Of a DNA stretch of 64,000 bases, positions 55,818 through 64,000 are shown one piece after another. Under the pieces are notes generated by a model. That model searched no databases. It worked only from the letters and a program-made list of their open reading frames with translations, and was not told the origin of the DNA. The position numbers and the translations under genes are program-made. Each line of letters opens with the position of its first letter. Position 1 is the first letter of the stretch. This DNA is from Vacuolonema iberomarrocanum LEGE 07170. GTDB taxonomy: Bacteria > Cyanobacteriota > Cyanobacteriia > Elainellales > Elainellaceae. The stretch is from contig JADEXA010000005.1 of the NCBI GenBank assembly GCA_015207365.1, positions 62,001-126,000 on the forward strand, read 5' to 3'.

Positions 55818-57053
55818 ATGACTCGCTCCACCCGCTCTAACCCAACCGCTCCGCTGATTTGGTCCATGATGGCTCCGGCACAGGTCGTGCGGGGAGACGA
55901 TGCATTGGCACAAGCTGGCGAGGCGATCGCCCAGCTCGGCAAACGACCATTGATCATCGGAGGCGATCGCACCCTCAAGGTAGTGCGCTCCTTCCTCAAG
56001 CCGGCTCTCAAGTCGCACAAACTTGCTGCGGCTGAAGCCTCTTACAGTGCCGATTGTAGCGAAGCCAGCCTGGATCGTTTACAGCAGGCCGTGAGTGACC
56101 ATGAGGCCGACTGCATCATTGGGGCGGGCGGTGGCAAGGCGCTGGATACAGCCAAGTTGGTCGCCCATCAATGCCACTTGCCCATTGTCACCGTTCCGAC
56201 CTCTGGTGCAACCTGCGCCGCTTGGACCGCTCTGTCCAATGTCTATTCTGACGAGGGCGCGTTTCTCTACGATGTGCCCTTGCATCGCTGCCCAGACCTG
56301 TTGATTCTGGACTATGGGTTGATGCAGACGAGCGATCGCCGCACTCTCGTTGCGGGCATTGGAGATGCACTGGCAAAGTGGTACGAAGCCTCTGTCAGTA
56401 GCGGGCAGTCTGATCAAACTCTGATGATTGCCGCTGTCCAGCAAGCGCGGGTATTGCGCGACATCCTCTTCCAAAAATCCGAAGCCGCGCTGGCAGACCC
56501 CGGTAGCGCGGCTTGGCGAGAAGTCGTGGATGCAACGGTTTTACTGGCGGGCGTGATTGGCGGATTAGGGGGGGCTCAATGTCGCACAGTTGCAGCTCAC
56601 GCGATCCACAATGGCCTGACGCACTTACCCATCAGCCACGGAACTCTACATGGTGAAAAGGTGGCCTATGGCATTTTGGTGCAACTGCGCCTCGAAGAAA
56701 TGGTGCAGAGCAACCAACTAGCCGCCACCGCACGGCAACAGCTCATCCAGTTCTACGATCGCATCGGCTTACCCAAAACCCTAACTGATTTGGGGATGGC
56801 TGATGCACGATTGGCCGACCTTGTCCATGCCGCCGAGCTGGCCTGTCAACCCCAATCAGACATTCACCGCCTACCGTTCACCGTGTCTCCGTCTCATCTG
56901 ATGGCCGCGATGGTATCGACAACTGCCCCGGCAGCGGATGGTGCCCATCGAGATGCCATCAGCCAGGAAGCTCGTACGGCGATGTCTCTGGCGGGAATAG
57001 CGACCACTGCCCATCCGGCTAAGAGCAACGAGGAGAACCGGGATGACAATTGA
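55818..57053 (+). CDS. Iron-containing alcohol dehydrogenase family (GldA-like) protein
   Basis: A 411-residue enzyme with the GldA/group III fold. The NAD-binding Gly pattern is ADCIIGAGGGKALDTAKLVA. The three metal ligands expected from GldA are present: Asp in GIGDALAKWYEA, His in AHAIHNGL and His in SHGTLHGEKVAYGIL. It should oxidise or reduce a small polyol or keto compound with NAD. The stop overlaps the next gene by 11 bases, so the two are coupled. The C-terminal 40 residues (PAADGAHRDAISQE onward) extend past the core fold. Confidence 0.85.
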   Translation: MTRSTRSNPTAPLIWSMMAPAQVVRGDDALAQAGEAIAQLGKRPLIIGGDRTLKVVRSFLKPALKSHKLAAAEASYSADCSEASLDRLQQAVSDHEADCIIGAGGGKALDTAKLVAHQCHLPIVTVPTSGATCAAWTALSNVYSDEGAFLYDVPLHRCPDLLILDYGLMQTSDRRTLVAGIGDALAKWYEASVSSGQSDQTLMIAAVQQARVLRDILFQKSEAALADPGSAAWREVVDATVLLAGVIGGLGGAQCRTVAAHAIHNGLTHLPISHGTLHGEKVAYGILVQLRLEEMVQSNQLAATARQQLIQFYDRIGLPKTLTDLGMADARLADLVHAAELACQPQSDIHRLPFTVSPSHLMAAMVSTTAPAADGAHRDAISQEARTAMSLAGIATTAHPAKSNEENRDDN

Positions 57054-58263
57054 TTGGACGCGTTGTCGCGCAGCAAGACTGAGCACTCTGCCCGCCTATG
57101 TATTTGCCCGCTTAGAAGAACTCAAAGCCCGAGCCCGTGAGCAAGGCTTGGATTTGATTGATCTGGGGATGGGCAATCCCGATGGGCCAACGCCGCAGCC
57201 GATTGTAGATGCGGCCATTGAAGCGCTCCAAGATGCTTCCAATCATGGCTATCCACCCTTTGAGGGCACAGCCAGCTTCCGGCAAGCGATCACGGACTGG
57301 TATGAGCGGCGTTATAGCGTCCAGCTCGACCCAGACGGCGAAGCGCTACCCTTGCTCGGATCCAAGGAAGGCTTAACCCACCTAGCGATGGCCTATGTCG
57401 ACCCAGGGGATGTGGTGCTCGTTCCTAGTCCAGCCTATCCCGCTCATTTTCGGGGGCCGGCGATCGCCGGAGCCGATATTTATCCCCTCGTGCTAAAACC
57501 CGAAAATGACTGGCTGATTGACCTAGGCGCGATTCCAGAAGATGTGGCTCAGCGGGCAAAAGTCCTTTACTTCAACTACCCCAGTAACCCCACCGCAGCC
57601 ACCGCCCCTCGCGAGTTTTTTGAAGAGATTGTTGCCTTTGCCCGCAAGCATGAAATTTTGCTGGTGCATGACCTTTGCTACGCCGAACTAGCCTTCGACG
57701 GCTATCAGCCCACCAGTTTGCTAGAAATTCCCGGAGCAAAAGAGATTGGCGTCGAGTTCCACACCCTCTCCAAAACCTACAACATGGCCGGGTGGCGGGT
57801 TGGCTTTGTCGTGGGCAATCGCCATGTTATCCAGGGCTTGCGAACCCTGAAGACCAACCTGGACTACGGCATCTTCGCGGCACTTCAGAAAGCGGCAGAA
57901 ACAGCCCTGCAACTGCCCGACGTTTATCTCCACGAGGTGCAAGCTCGCTACCGTATGCGGCGTGATTTTCTGATCGAAGGATTGGCAGAACTGGGTTGGG
58001 ATGTACCCAGGACGCGCGCCACCATGTATCTCTGGGTTCCCTGCCCACCGAATATGGACTCCACCGATTTTGCCCTTAATGTTCTACAGAAGACGGGCGT
58101 TGTGGTCACGCCCGGTAATGCCTTTGGAGCGGCCGGAGAAGGGTATGTACGGGTCAGCCTGATTGCCGACTGCGATCGCCTCGGGGAAGCCCTCAACCGC
58201 CTCAAAGCTGCTGGCATCCGCTATCAACCCGAGCCTTCACCCGAAGCAGTTCGTTCGAAATAA
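57043..58263 (+). CDS. Class I PLP aminotransferase (alanine/aspartate-like)
   Basis: A 406-residue cytoplasmic enzyme. It shows the AlaT/LL-diaminopimelate aminotransferase type pattern DLGMGNPDGPTPQ, PPFEGTASFRQAITDWY and the PLP lysine in HTLSKTYNMAGWRVGF. The Arg that binds the substrate carboxylate is in EGYVRVSLIAD. It may transaminate alanine, glutamate or aspartate with a keto acid. It begins inside the dehydrogenase gene (ATGACAATTGA overlap), so its translation is coupled to it. The specific substrate cannot be read. Confidence 0.88.
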   Translation: MTIDWTRCRAARLSTLPAYVFARLEELKARAREQGLDLIDLGMGNPDGPTPQPIVDAAIEALQDASNHGYPPFEGTASFRQAITDWYERRYSVQLDPDGEALPLLGSKEGLTHLAMAYVDPGDVVLVPSPAYPAHFRGPAIAGADIYPLVLKPENDWLIDLGAIPEDVAQRAKVLYFNYPSNPTAATAPREFFEEIVAFARKHEILLVHDLCYAELAFDGYQPTSLLEIPGAKEIGVEFHTLSKTYNMAGWRVGFVVGNRHVIQGLRTLKTNLDYGIFAALQKAAETALQLPDVYLHEVQARYRMRRDFLIEGLAELGWDVPRTRATMYLWVPCPPNMDSTDFALNVLQKTGVVVTPGNAFGAAGEGYVRVSLIADCDRLGEALNRLKAAGIRYQPEPSPEAVRSK

Positions 58264-58365
58264 TGAACAGTTGGGAGCTTGAAGAAACATCCGGTGTGAG
58301 CCAAGTCTGTCAGATAGCGTCTGCTCCACCTTCGCTGTAGATGTCGAAAACTGGGAGCCTTATCG

Positions 58366-58632
58366 ATGGCGGCTGGAGACATCTGCCCGCAAACCATTCG
58401 TCAATGCATTCTCGAAAAGACTCAGGCACGCGGGGCAGAAAAAACCATCTGTCCTTCAGAAGTCGCGAGGGAGTTGGGTGGCAATGACTGGCGATCGCTC
58501 ATGGACAGTGTCCGGCAGGCTGGTATAGCGCTGGTAGATGCCGACAAAATTCTTGTGACCCAAAAAGGCAAGGTTGTCGATCCGCACATAGCCAAAGGTC
58601 CTATCCGCTATCGCCTCAAAGCCAAACGATGA
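58366..58632 (+). CDS. DUF3253 family small protein
   Basis: An 88-residue basic protein with the pattern ICPSEVARELGGNDWRSLMD, VRQAGIALVDADKILVTQKG and KGPIRYRL. This matches DUF3253, a winged-helix-like family without known function. It follows the aminotransferase gene by 100 bases, perhaps as the last gene of that unit, and a strong terminator follows. Confidence 0.8.
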   Translation: MAAGDICPQTIRQCILEKTQARGAEKTICPSEVARELGGNDWRSLMDSVRQAGIALVDADKILVTQKGKVVDPHIAKGPIRYRLKAKR

Positions 58633-58666
58633 AGCAAATTCGTGATGTGAATCTCCAGCTCATTCA

Positions 58667-58706
58667 AAAAGTCCCCGATCTGCGTTGAGGCAGATCGGGG
58701 ACTTTT
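58667..58706. terminator. Strong bidirectional-type hairpin terminator
   Basis: A 17-bp perfect stem (AAAAGTCCCCGATCTGC / GCAGATCGGGGACTTTT) with a GTTGAG loop. The T-run is at the right for the plus strand and at the left for the minus strand, so it could end both the DUF3253 unit and the Zn-ribbon gene. Confidence 0.88.
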
Positions 58707-58739
58707 GAACAGAACGCCAACAGAGTTAGCAGCAGGTTC

Positions 58740-58949
58740 TTAATAAGCAGCAATGCCAGGTGCGTAGGCTTCACGGACATTCCCAGTCGCCGCACAGGTC
58801 ACCATCAAATAGTCGCAATGGGGACACTGGACTTGAATCAATTGGCGATCGCTCAAATGATGTCGCTCCGCTCCTTTTCCACAATTTGGGCAATGAACCG
58901 CCTCCACGGTGGCAGCAGAACATTCCACATTCACTTCAAATACCGACAT
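58740..58949 (-). CDS. Small zinc-ribbon protein
   Basis: A 69-residue protein, MSVFEVNVECSAATVEAVHC onward. Two CxxC pairs (CPNCGKGAERHHL and CPHCDYLMVTC) make a zinc ribbon. AAGGAGTTTAG directly precedes ATG 58949, deciding the start over an in-frame start at 59027. The tail is GNVREAYAPGIAAY. Similar small cyanobacterial proteins exist, but I cannot assign a function. Confidence 0.8.
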   Translation of the reverse strand: MSVFEVNVECSAATVEAVHCPNCGKGAERHHLSDRQLIQVQCPHCDYLMVTCAATGNVREAYAPGIAAY

Positions 58950-59946
58950 TCTAAACTCCTTAGAAAACTGATTTTTAACTAATTGGGCTTTAAAAAAGGG
59001 ATAACCAATGTAAAACCGACAGGTCAATGAGAACGTCTGAAGCGGACACCAAAAGTGACATCTTGTGACCAGCCATACAGGCTATTTCAGCTAGCCTCAT
59101 CAGAAAAAGTCTTTTGAAAAACTAAGCAAAATCGTGGATATATTCCTGTTAGCTTGACTATGGAGTGTTGAAGACAAATCAAACTTTACCGACAATTTAT
59201 AAGGGCTTGATATTGACTTCAAAAACCGAGAGCATACCGAAAAAACCAATCTTCTGCTTATGTATTCACAGCTTTATCTAACGGTTATTCATTTTGATTA
59301 TGGCATTCTCATTCATGGATGACAACCATCCCTGAGAGAGGGGATCGCTCTTATAGTGAACGATCCCCCGGAATACCTAGGCGTCAAAGCACAAAAATTA
59401 GACTTTCAATAATGTCTCAAGAAATACATCAAAAGATAGATTTTTATGTTTTCTTTAGATTTGCAAGAGATGTCATAATTTCCCCTAATACTGATTTGAA
59501 AGCACTTTAGTTTTTGAATATATATCTTCTGGATTTCGTTATTTCCATCGCAGCCGTCAATGAAATTGCATCACTGTATACAAAATTAGATTCAACAGCC
59601 ATGACGCTTGCTATTTTAGACATTCATTTCTATGAACGATGATATCTTCAAGGCTCTAACCAAAGGCTTGAATAGCGTAGGGTTACTATTTTCCTCATAC
59701 GCCCATCTTCGTAGAACCGTTTCACAGGCTATTCAATAGATAGCTGTGTCTGCTTTTTACTTGATTTTTCAATGTTAAAAAATGACAGGTACTTTATTTT
59801 TGAGAGCGATCGCTCCCAGTTGTACCGCTCAATCCTGAGTCCAGGACAAAAACCAGAGAATCCTTGATTTTGGCTGGCTCGGGCGGTGTGTCACCTAAAA
59901 TCAAGGGGTTTAGTAAGGGTTTAATTTTTTGTCCTGTACTTAGCGC
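58950..59946. other. 1-kb AT-rich intergenic region with repeat C copy 3
   Basis: This lies between the zinc-ribbon start and the 3' end of the ABC ATPase gene. It is clearly more AT-rich than the flanks (about 59050-59760), and the frame at 59319-59510 is not convincing. The palindromic element at 59836-59943 closes it. Confidence 0.45.
59836..59943. repeat. Repeat family C, copy 3 (about 108 bp)
   Basis: AGTCCAGGACAAAAACCAGA at the left and TTTTTTGTCCTGTACTTAG at the right form terminal inverted repeats. The core arms are CCTTGATTTTGG and CTAAAATCAAGG. It ends three bases from the stop codon of the ABC ATPase gene. Confidence 0.8.
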
Positions 59947-60846
59947 TCAAGCATTCAATTGCTGGGTTAGCTCGATATAGATATGTTCCAGACGCACGGG
60001 TTGCCGAGCAACAGCGTCTAGCGGGATACCCTCAAAGCGGTCAATTATTTCCTTAAGTTCCCACTGTTCTGGTAGCCAAAAGGCAAGATCGCTGCCATAG
60101 CGGCGGTGAGGCAAACCAAGGGATTCGGCTCGGGCGATCGCTGCTGCTTCATCTGCAGTTTGAATCGTCAAAATCTCTTTTGCCGCAATGCAGGTTCGGA
60201 GTTCGGTCAGGGTGCCTTCTTTGAGAATAGCCCCCTCTTTTAATATGCCGATGCGATCGCACAGCCGTTCGGCCTCGTCGAGCAGGTGAGTGGTCAGCAA
60301 TACCGTCATGCCCTGGCGTTGCAATGTGCGAATCAATTCCCATAGCTCATAGCGGGCTTCGATATCCAACCCCGTTGTGGGCTCATCCAAAACAATGAGT
60401 TTAGGATTATGCATGAGGGCGATCGCCATGCTCAGCCGTCGCCGCATACCACCACTGAGTCGCTCTGCAGGCGTCGAACGCCGATCTGCCAGACCCACTG
60501 CATCCAGACAATACTGTACCCGTCGCCGCCGATCGGTGCCCGACAAGCCATAGAGCCGCCCAAAAAAATCTAGGTTTTCCCCACAGCTCAGGCTGCGATA
60601 TACCAGGTTTTCCTGTGGAGCAATGCCCAGCCAGGGTTTGGTTCGCTCAGACACTGGGTAGCCGTTAATGGCGATCGTGCCAGCATCGGCTTGCAGCAGA
60701 TTAGAGAGAATATTAATGGTGGTCGTCTTACCCGCACCATTCGGCCCCAGCAAGCCGTAGATTTCGCCTTCCAAAATCTGGAGGCTCAACCCCTTCAGCA
60801 CCGAGCGCGTGCCATAGCGTTTAACCAAGCCTTCAATTTTCAGCAT
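59947..60846 (-). CDS. ABC transporter ATP-binding protein (DrrA/CcmA type)
   Basis: A 299-residue ATPase. Walker A is LLGPNGAGKTTT (about 32-43), the signature ERLSGGMRRRL (about 128-138), Walker B LIVLDEPTTGLD and the H-loop TTHLLDEAERL. A C-terminal extension of about 80 residues is typical of the DrrA group, which pairs with ABC-2 permeases. A short internal repeat (LKEGAILKEGTLTEL) lies near 205. No permease is adjacent; the ABC-2 permease at 19494-20351 is a formal candidate partner. The substrate is unknown. Confidence 0.9.
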   Translation of the reverse strand: MLKIEGLVKRYGTRSVLKGLSLQILEGEIYGLLGPNGAGKTTTINILSNLLQADAGTIAINGYPVSERTKPWLGIAPQENLVYRSLSCGENLDFFGRLYGLSGTDRRRRVQYCLDAVGLADRRSTPAERLSGGMRRRLSMAIALMHNPKLIVLDEPTTGLDIEARYELWELIRTLQRQGMTVLLTTHLLDEAERLCDRIGILKEGAILKEGTLTELRTCIAAKEILTIQTADEAAAIARAESLGLPHRRYGSDLAFWLPEQWELKEIIDRFEGIPLDAVARQPVRLEHIYIELTQQLNA

Positions 60847-61247
60847 GAATGATGGATAGTGATGCGTTTCGTACAGATTTCTGAGTATTCACGGAAATCG
60901 AGTGGCGCGATGCCATGGAAAATGAGATCCCCCTCAAACCCCGCTCAGGTCATGCTTATCCTACTGTGATGTGGTCTTGAAAATAGCGCTACGCTGCTTT
61001 TCGCAAGGCGATCGCTCTCTGTCATGACGGGATTTCTACCGCAATAGTTGTTCTGACCTGAGAATTTAGGTTAAATTTAGTTAAGAATACTTCTCAGAAT
61101 TCAAAGCTTTCTTGAAAAGTTTGGGTCTTTTGACTCTAGTGTTAGTAGCAAGCGAGAAGCGATTTTAAGGTATCAGCCGCCGTCGATGGCTAGGTTCAGC
61201 CCAGCATCGAGCGTTTGATGATTGATGTTTCAAGGGAATGAGCGTAT
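60847..61247. other. 401-bp divergent intergenic region
   Basis: The space between the ABC ATPase start and ftsH start holds both promoters. I see HIP1 sites and an AT-rich block at 61040-61130, with no repeat. Confidence 0.4.
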
Positions 61248-63134
61248 ATGAAATTTTCCTGGAGAGCCGCATTACTTTGGCTATTGCCCGTGCTCGTCAT
61301 CGGCTTTTTCTTTTGGCAGGGTGCGTTTTCTGGGACGCCTTCTGTCTCAGGGAACAACACCGCCAGCACTCGGATGACCTACGGGCGTTTTCTGGAATAC
61401 CTGGATGCAGGTCGCGTAACCAGTGTGGATTTGTTTGAAGGAGGGCAAACGGCGATTGTAGAAGCGGTGGATCCGCAGCTCGATAATCGTGTGCAGCGCC
61501 TGCGGGTTGACCTGCCAGCCAGCGCCCCCGAGCTGATGGCTCGCCTGCGTCAAGAAAATATTAGCCTTGACATCCACCCACCCCGCAACGACGCTGCCGT
61601 TTGGGGATGGTTGGGTAATTTACTCTTCCCTCTGTTGTTGATTGGTGGCTTGTTCCTTTTGTTCCGCCGTTCTAACTCCATGCCCGGTGGCCCCGGACAA
61701 GCCATGAACTTTGGCAAGTCTCGTGCTCGGTTCCAGATGGAAGCCAAAACCGGCGTCATGTTCGATGACGTAGCAGGTATTGAGGAAGCCAAAGAAGAAC
61801 TCCAGGAAGTCGTGACCTTCTTGAAGAAGCCGGAAAAGTTCACGGCTGTAGGCGCACGGATTCCCAAGGGTGTCCTATTAGTGGGGCCTCCAGGAACAGG
61901 TAAAACCCTACTCGCCAAGGCGATCGCCGGAGAGGCTGGCGTTCCCTTCTTTAGCATTTCGGGTTCCGAGTTCGTTGAGATGTTCGTTGGTGTCGGTGCA
62001 TCGCGAGTGCGCGACCTGTTCCGCAAAGCGAAGGAAAATGCGCCTTGCCTCATCTTTATTGATGAAATTGATGCTGTTGGTCGCCAGCGCGGCGCAGGCA
62101 TCGGGGGTGGCAACGACGAGCGCGAACAAACCCTGAACCAGTTGCTGACCGAAATGGACGGGTTCGAGGGCAATACTGGCATCATCATCATCGCGGCAAC
62201 CAACCGTCCTGATGTCTTGGATTCAGCGTTGCTGCGTCCGGGCCGCTTTGACCGCCAAATTCTGGTTGACCCACCCGATGTGAAGGGTCGCCTGGCGGTT
62301 CTGGAAGTCCATGCCCGCAACAAGAAAATCGGCGAGGATGTATCGCTGGAAGCGATCGCCCGTCGGACTCCTGGCTTCTCTGGAGCCGATCTAGCTAACC
62401 TGCTGAATGAGGCCGCTATTCTCACGGCGCGTCGCCGTAAGGAAGCCACCACCATGGCTGAGATCAACGATGCGGTTGATCGGGTCGTTGCAGGGATGGA
62501 AGGAACACCGCTCGTGGATGGTAAGAGCAAACGCTTGATTGCTTACCACGAGATCGGCCATGCAATCGTTGGAACGCTGCTGAAGCAGCACGACCCAGTG
62601 CAAAAAGTCACGCTCATCCCTCGCGGACAGGCTCAAGGTTTAACCTGGTTTATGCCCAATGAAGACCAGAGCCTAATTTCACGATCCCAACTGCTGGCTC
62701 GCATCACAGGTGCACTGGGGGGTCGTGCAGCAGAACAAGTCATCTTTGGAGATGCAGAGGTGACGACTGGAGCCGGAAACGACCTGCAACAGGTGACTGG
62801 CATGGCACGGCAGATGGTAACGCGCTTCGGCATGTCTGACCTCGGGCCGCTCTCGCTCGAAAGCCAGTCCGGTGAGGTCTTCTTGGGACGGGACTGGATG
62901 TCTCGCTCCGAGTATTCGGAGGAGATTGCCGCCCGCATTGATGCCCAGGTTCGCTCCATCGTTGAGCATTGCTACGAAGATGCCTGCCGCATCATGCAAG
63001 AGCACCGTGAATTGATCGATCGCGTGGTCGACCTCCTTATCGAGAAGGAAACCATCGATGGCGATGAATTCCGGCAGATTGTTGCAGAGTATGCTGAGGT
63101 ACCGAACAAAGAGCAGTTCATGCCGCAGCTCTAA
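61248..63134 (+). CDS. ftsH2: FtsH2-type thylakoid ATP-dependent zinc protease
   Basis: A 628-residue membrane AAA protease. TM1 is at about 7-24 and TM2 near 118-140. The AAA domain has Walker A GPPGTGKT (about 213-220), Walker B IFIDEID and the second-region-of-homology [21 protein letters not shown]. The zinc site is HEIGH (about 433-437). The [20 protein letters not shown] start and the near-identical core match cyanobacterial FtsH2 (Slr0228), which with FtsH3 degrades damaged D1 in photosystem II repair. It is followed by a terminator, so it is monocistronic. Confidence 0.95.
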   Translation: MKFSWRAALLWLLPVLVIGFFFWQGAFSGTPSVSGNNTASTRMTYGRFLEYLDAGRVTSVDLFEGGQTAIVEAVDPQLDNRVQRLRVDLPASAPELMARLRQENISLDIHPPRNDAAVWGWLGNLLFPLLLIGGLFLLFRRSNSMPGGPGQAMNFGKSRARFQMEAKTGVMFDDVAGIEEAKEELQEVVTFLKKPEKFTAVGARIPKGVLLVGPPGTGKTLLAKAIAGEAGVPFFSISGSEFVEMFVGVGASRVRDLFRKAKENAPCLIFIDEIDAVGRQRGAGIGGGNDEREQTLNQLLTEMDGFEGNTGIIIIAATNRPDVLDSALLRPGRFDRQILVDPPDVKGRLAVLEVHARNKKIGEDVSLEAIARRTPGFSGADLANLLNEAAILTARRRKEATTMAEINDAVDRVVAGMEGTPLVDGKSKRLIAYHEIGHAIVGTLLKQHDPVQKVTLIPRGQAQGLTWFMPNEDQSLISRSQLLARITGALGGRAAEQVIFGDAEVTTGAGNDLQQVTGMARQMVTRFGMSDLGPLSLESQSGEVFLGRDWMSRSEYSEEIAARIDAQVRSIVEHCYEDACRIMQEHRELIDRVVDLLIEKETIDGDEFRQIVAEYAEVPNKEQFMPQL

Positions 63135-63175
63135 GGCTTCCTAAGCATCAACTGGCATCAACTGAATAAGTTACG

Positions 63176-63205
63176 AAAGGCTGGGCGATCGCCCAGCCTT
63201 TTTTT
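63176..63205 (+). terminator. ftsH2 terminator built on a HIP1 palindrome
   Basis: A perfect stem, AAAGGCTGGGCGATCGCCCA then GCCTTT, followed by a T-run. The tip of the stem is GCGATCGC, the HIP1 sequence. It lies about 40 bases past the ftsH stop. Confidence 0.9.
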
Positions 63206-63232
63206 CATGGCGAACAAGCATGGCGACTTCAG

Positions 63233-64000
63233 CTACTCTTCGGCGGCTTCTCGATCTTCGGGTTTGAGGAGCGGGAAGGCAATGACATCACGAATGCTGG
63301 GGGAATCGGTCAGTAACATGATCAGGCGATCGATGCCCATGCCCATACCCACCGTGGGAGGCATACCATATTCCAGCGCTAGCAGGAAGTCCTCATCCAC
63401 GCCCTGGGCTTCCAGATCGCCTGCCGCTTTCCGTGCCGCTTGCGCTTCAAACCGTTTGCGCTGGTCGATGGGGTCAGTCAACTCGGAGAAACCATTGGCG
63501 GTTTCGCGCCCGACCATAAACAGCTCGAAACGCTCTACAAGACCGGGCTTACTGCGGTGGGGCTTGGCTAGGGGCGAAATTTCAACTGGGTAATCGGTCA
63601 CAAAGGTGGGTTGGATAAGCGTTGGTTCCACCGCCTGCTCAAAAGCTTCATTGAGAACCCGCCCGATCGCATCACACTTGTCTAGATTGCCAATGCCCGC
63701 CTCTTTCGCTGCGGCTTTGGCATCGTCCAGGGTCGCGAACTGTGCGAAGTCTAGTCCCGTCGCTCCCTGCACCAGCTCATGCATGGTCGCCCGTCGCCAG
63801 GGTGGAGTCAGATCCACCGCTTGTCCTTGATAGGTCAATTCCAGCGTTCCCAGAATTTCCTTGGTCACAGTGGTGATTAAGGTCTCGGTAAGAACCATCA
63901 TGTCGTGGTAGTCGCCATAGGCCCAATACACCTCAATGGAGGTGAACTCGGGATTATGGCGTGTGGAAACACCTTCGTTGCGGAAGATCCGCCCAATTTC
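63233..64000 (-). CDS. lysS: Lysyl-tRNA synthetase (N-terminal part beyond window)
   Basis: The C-terminal 255 residues of a class II lysyl-tRNA synthetase. The window edge falls at motif 2 ([20 protein letters not shown]). ATP- and lysine-binding segments follow, and motif 3 is [20 protein letters not shown]. The protein ends at AEE after [15 protein letters not shown]. It attaches lysine to tRNA-Lys. The 3' end faces the ftsH2 terminator. The N-terminal anticodon-binding domain lies outside the window. Confidence 0.95.
   Translation of the reverse strand, partial: EIGRIFRNEGVSTRHNPEFTSIEVYWAYGDYHDMMVLTETLITTVTKEILGTLELTYQGQAVDLTPPWRRATMHELVQGATGLDFAQFATLDDAKAAAKEAGIGNLDKCDAIGRVLNEAFEQAVEPTLIQPTFVTDYPVEISPLAKPHRSKPGLVERFELFMVGRETANGFSELTDPIDQRKRFEAQAARKAAGDLEAQGVDEDFLLALEYGMPPTVGMGMGIDRLIMLLTDSPSIRDVIAFPLLKPEDREAAEE

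Overview
This window is a stretch of chromosome from a cyanobacterium. The evidence is internal: the HIP1 palindrome GCGATCGC is spread densely through genes and spacers, and several genes belong to lineages found mainly in cyanobacteria and plastids. These are the FtsH2-type thylakoid protease, a Ycf51 family protein, the photosystem II S4-domain protein, a SipA-like regulator, a BCD/PucC-type carrier, and a CruE/CruH-like pair for aromatic carotenoids. I cannot name the species. About 50 protein genes, one tRNA-Ser and one cobalamin riboswitch are supported. Both edges cut genes: a histidine kinase on the left and lysS on the right.

Layout. 1-9.7 kb: sensor kinase (partial), alaS, a diguanylate cyclase with a degenerate receiver, and a BCD-family carrier. 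9.9-15.3 kb: two inositol-monophosphatase-family enzymes around hisZ and a DnaJ-TPR protein, then a secreted nuclease and a 2Fe-2S ferredoxin. 15.5-18.9 kb: tRNA-Ser(GGA), then the Rieske oxygenase and the FAD/Rieske carotenoid desaturase. 19.5-28 kb: ABC-2 permease, GlsB-like stress protein, an unknown 450-residue protein, radical SAM enzyme, small ribbon-helix-helix-like protein, FetB-like permease, DegT aminotransferase, folP. 28-36 kb: CHASE2-PAS-GGDEF-EAL protein, Ski2-like helicase, cysC. 36-45 kb: B12 riboswitch with cobalt chelatase, SipA-like protein, STAS protein, HD hydrolase, ctaA-ctaB for heme A, acetyltransferase, Uma2 nuclease. 45-54 kb: secreted six-SH3b protein, EEP nuclease, upp, methyltransferase, Nudix and 2H phosphoesterase genes, PSII S4 protein. 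54-64 kb: sufU, ycf51, an overlapping dehydrogenase-aminotransferase pair, small proteins, an ABC ATPase, ftsH2, lysS.

Most neighbours are unrelated housekeeping or signalling genes in short transcription units, as is usual in cyanobacteria. Plausible functional units are cruE-cruH, DnaJ-hisZ (one-base overlap), the riboswitch with cbiX, ctaA-ctaB, the 2H phosphoesterase-Nudix pair, and the dehydrogenase-aminotransferase pair.

The least explained structure is non-coding. At least five families of short palindromic, MITE-like repeats (80-107 bp) occur in 15 copies, nearly all just 3' of genes. In two cases the terminal TAA of the repeat is the stop codon of the neighbouring gene, and in others the repeat begins one to a few bases past the stop. 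I saw no CRISPR array, prophage or intact transposase gene.
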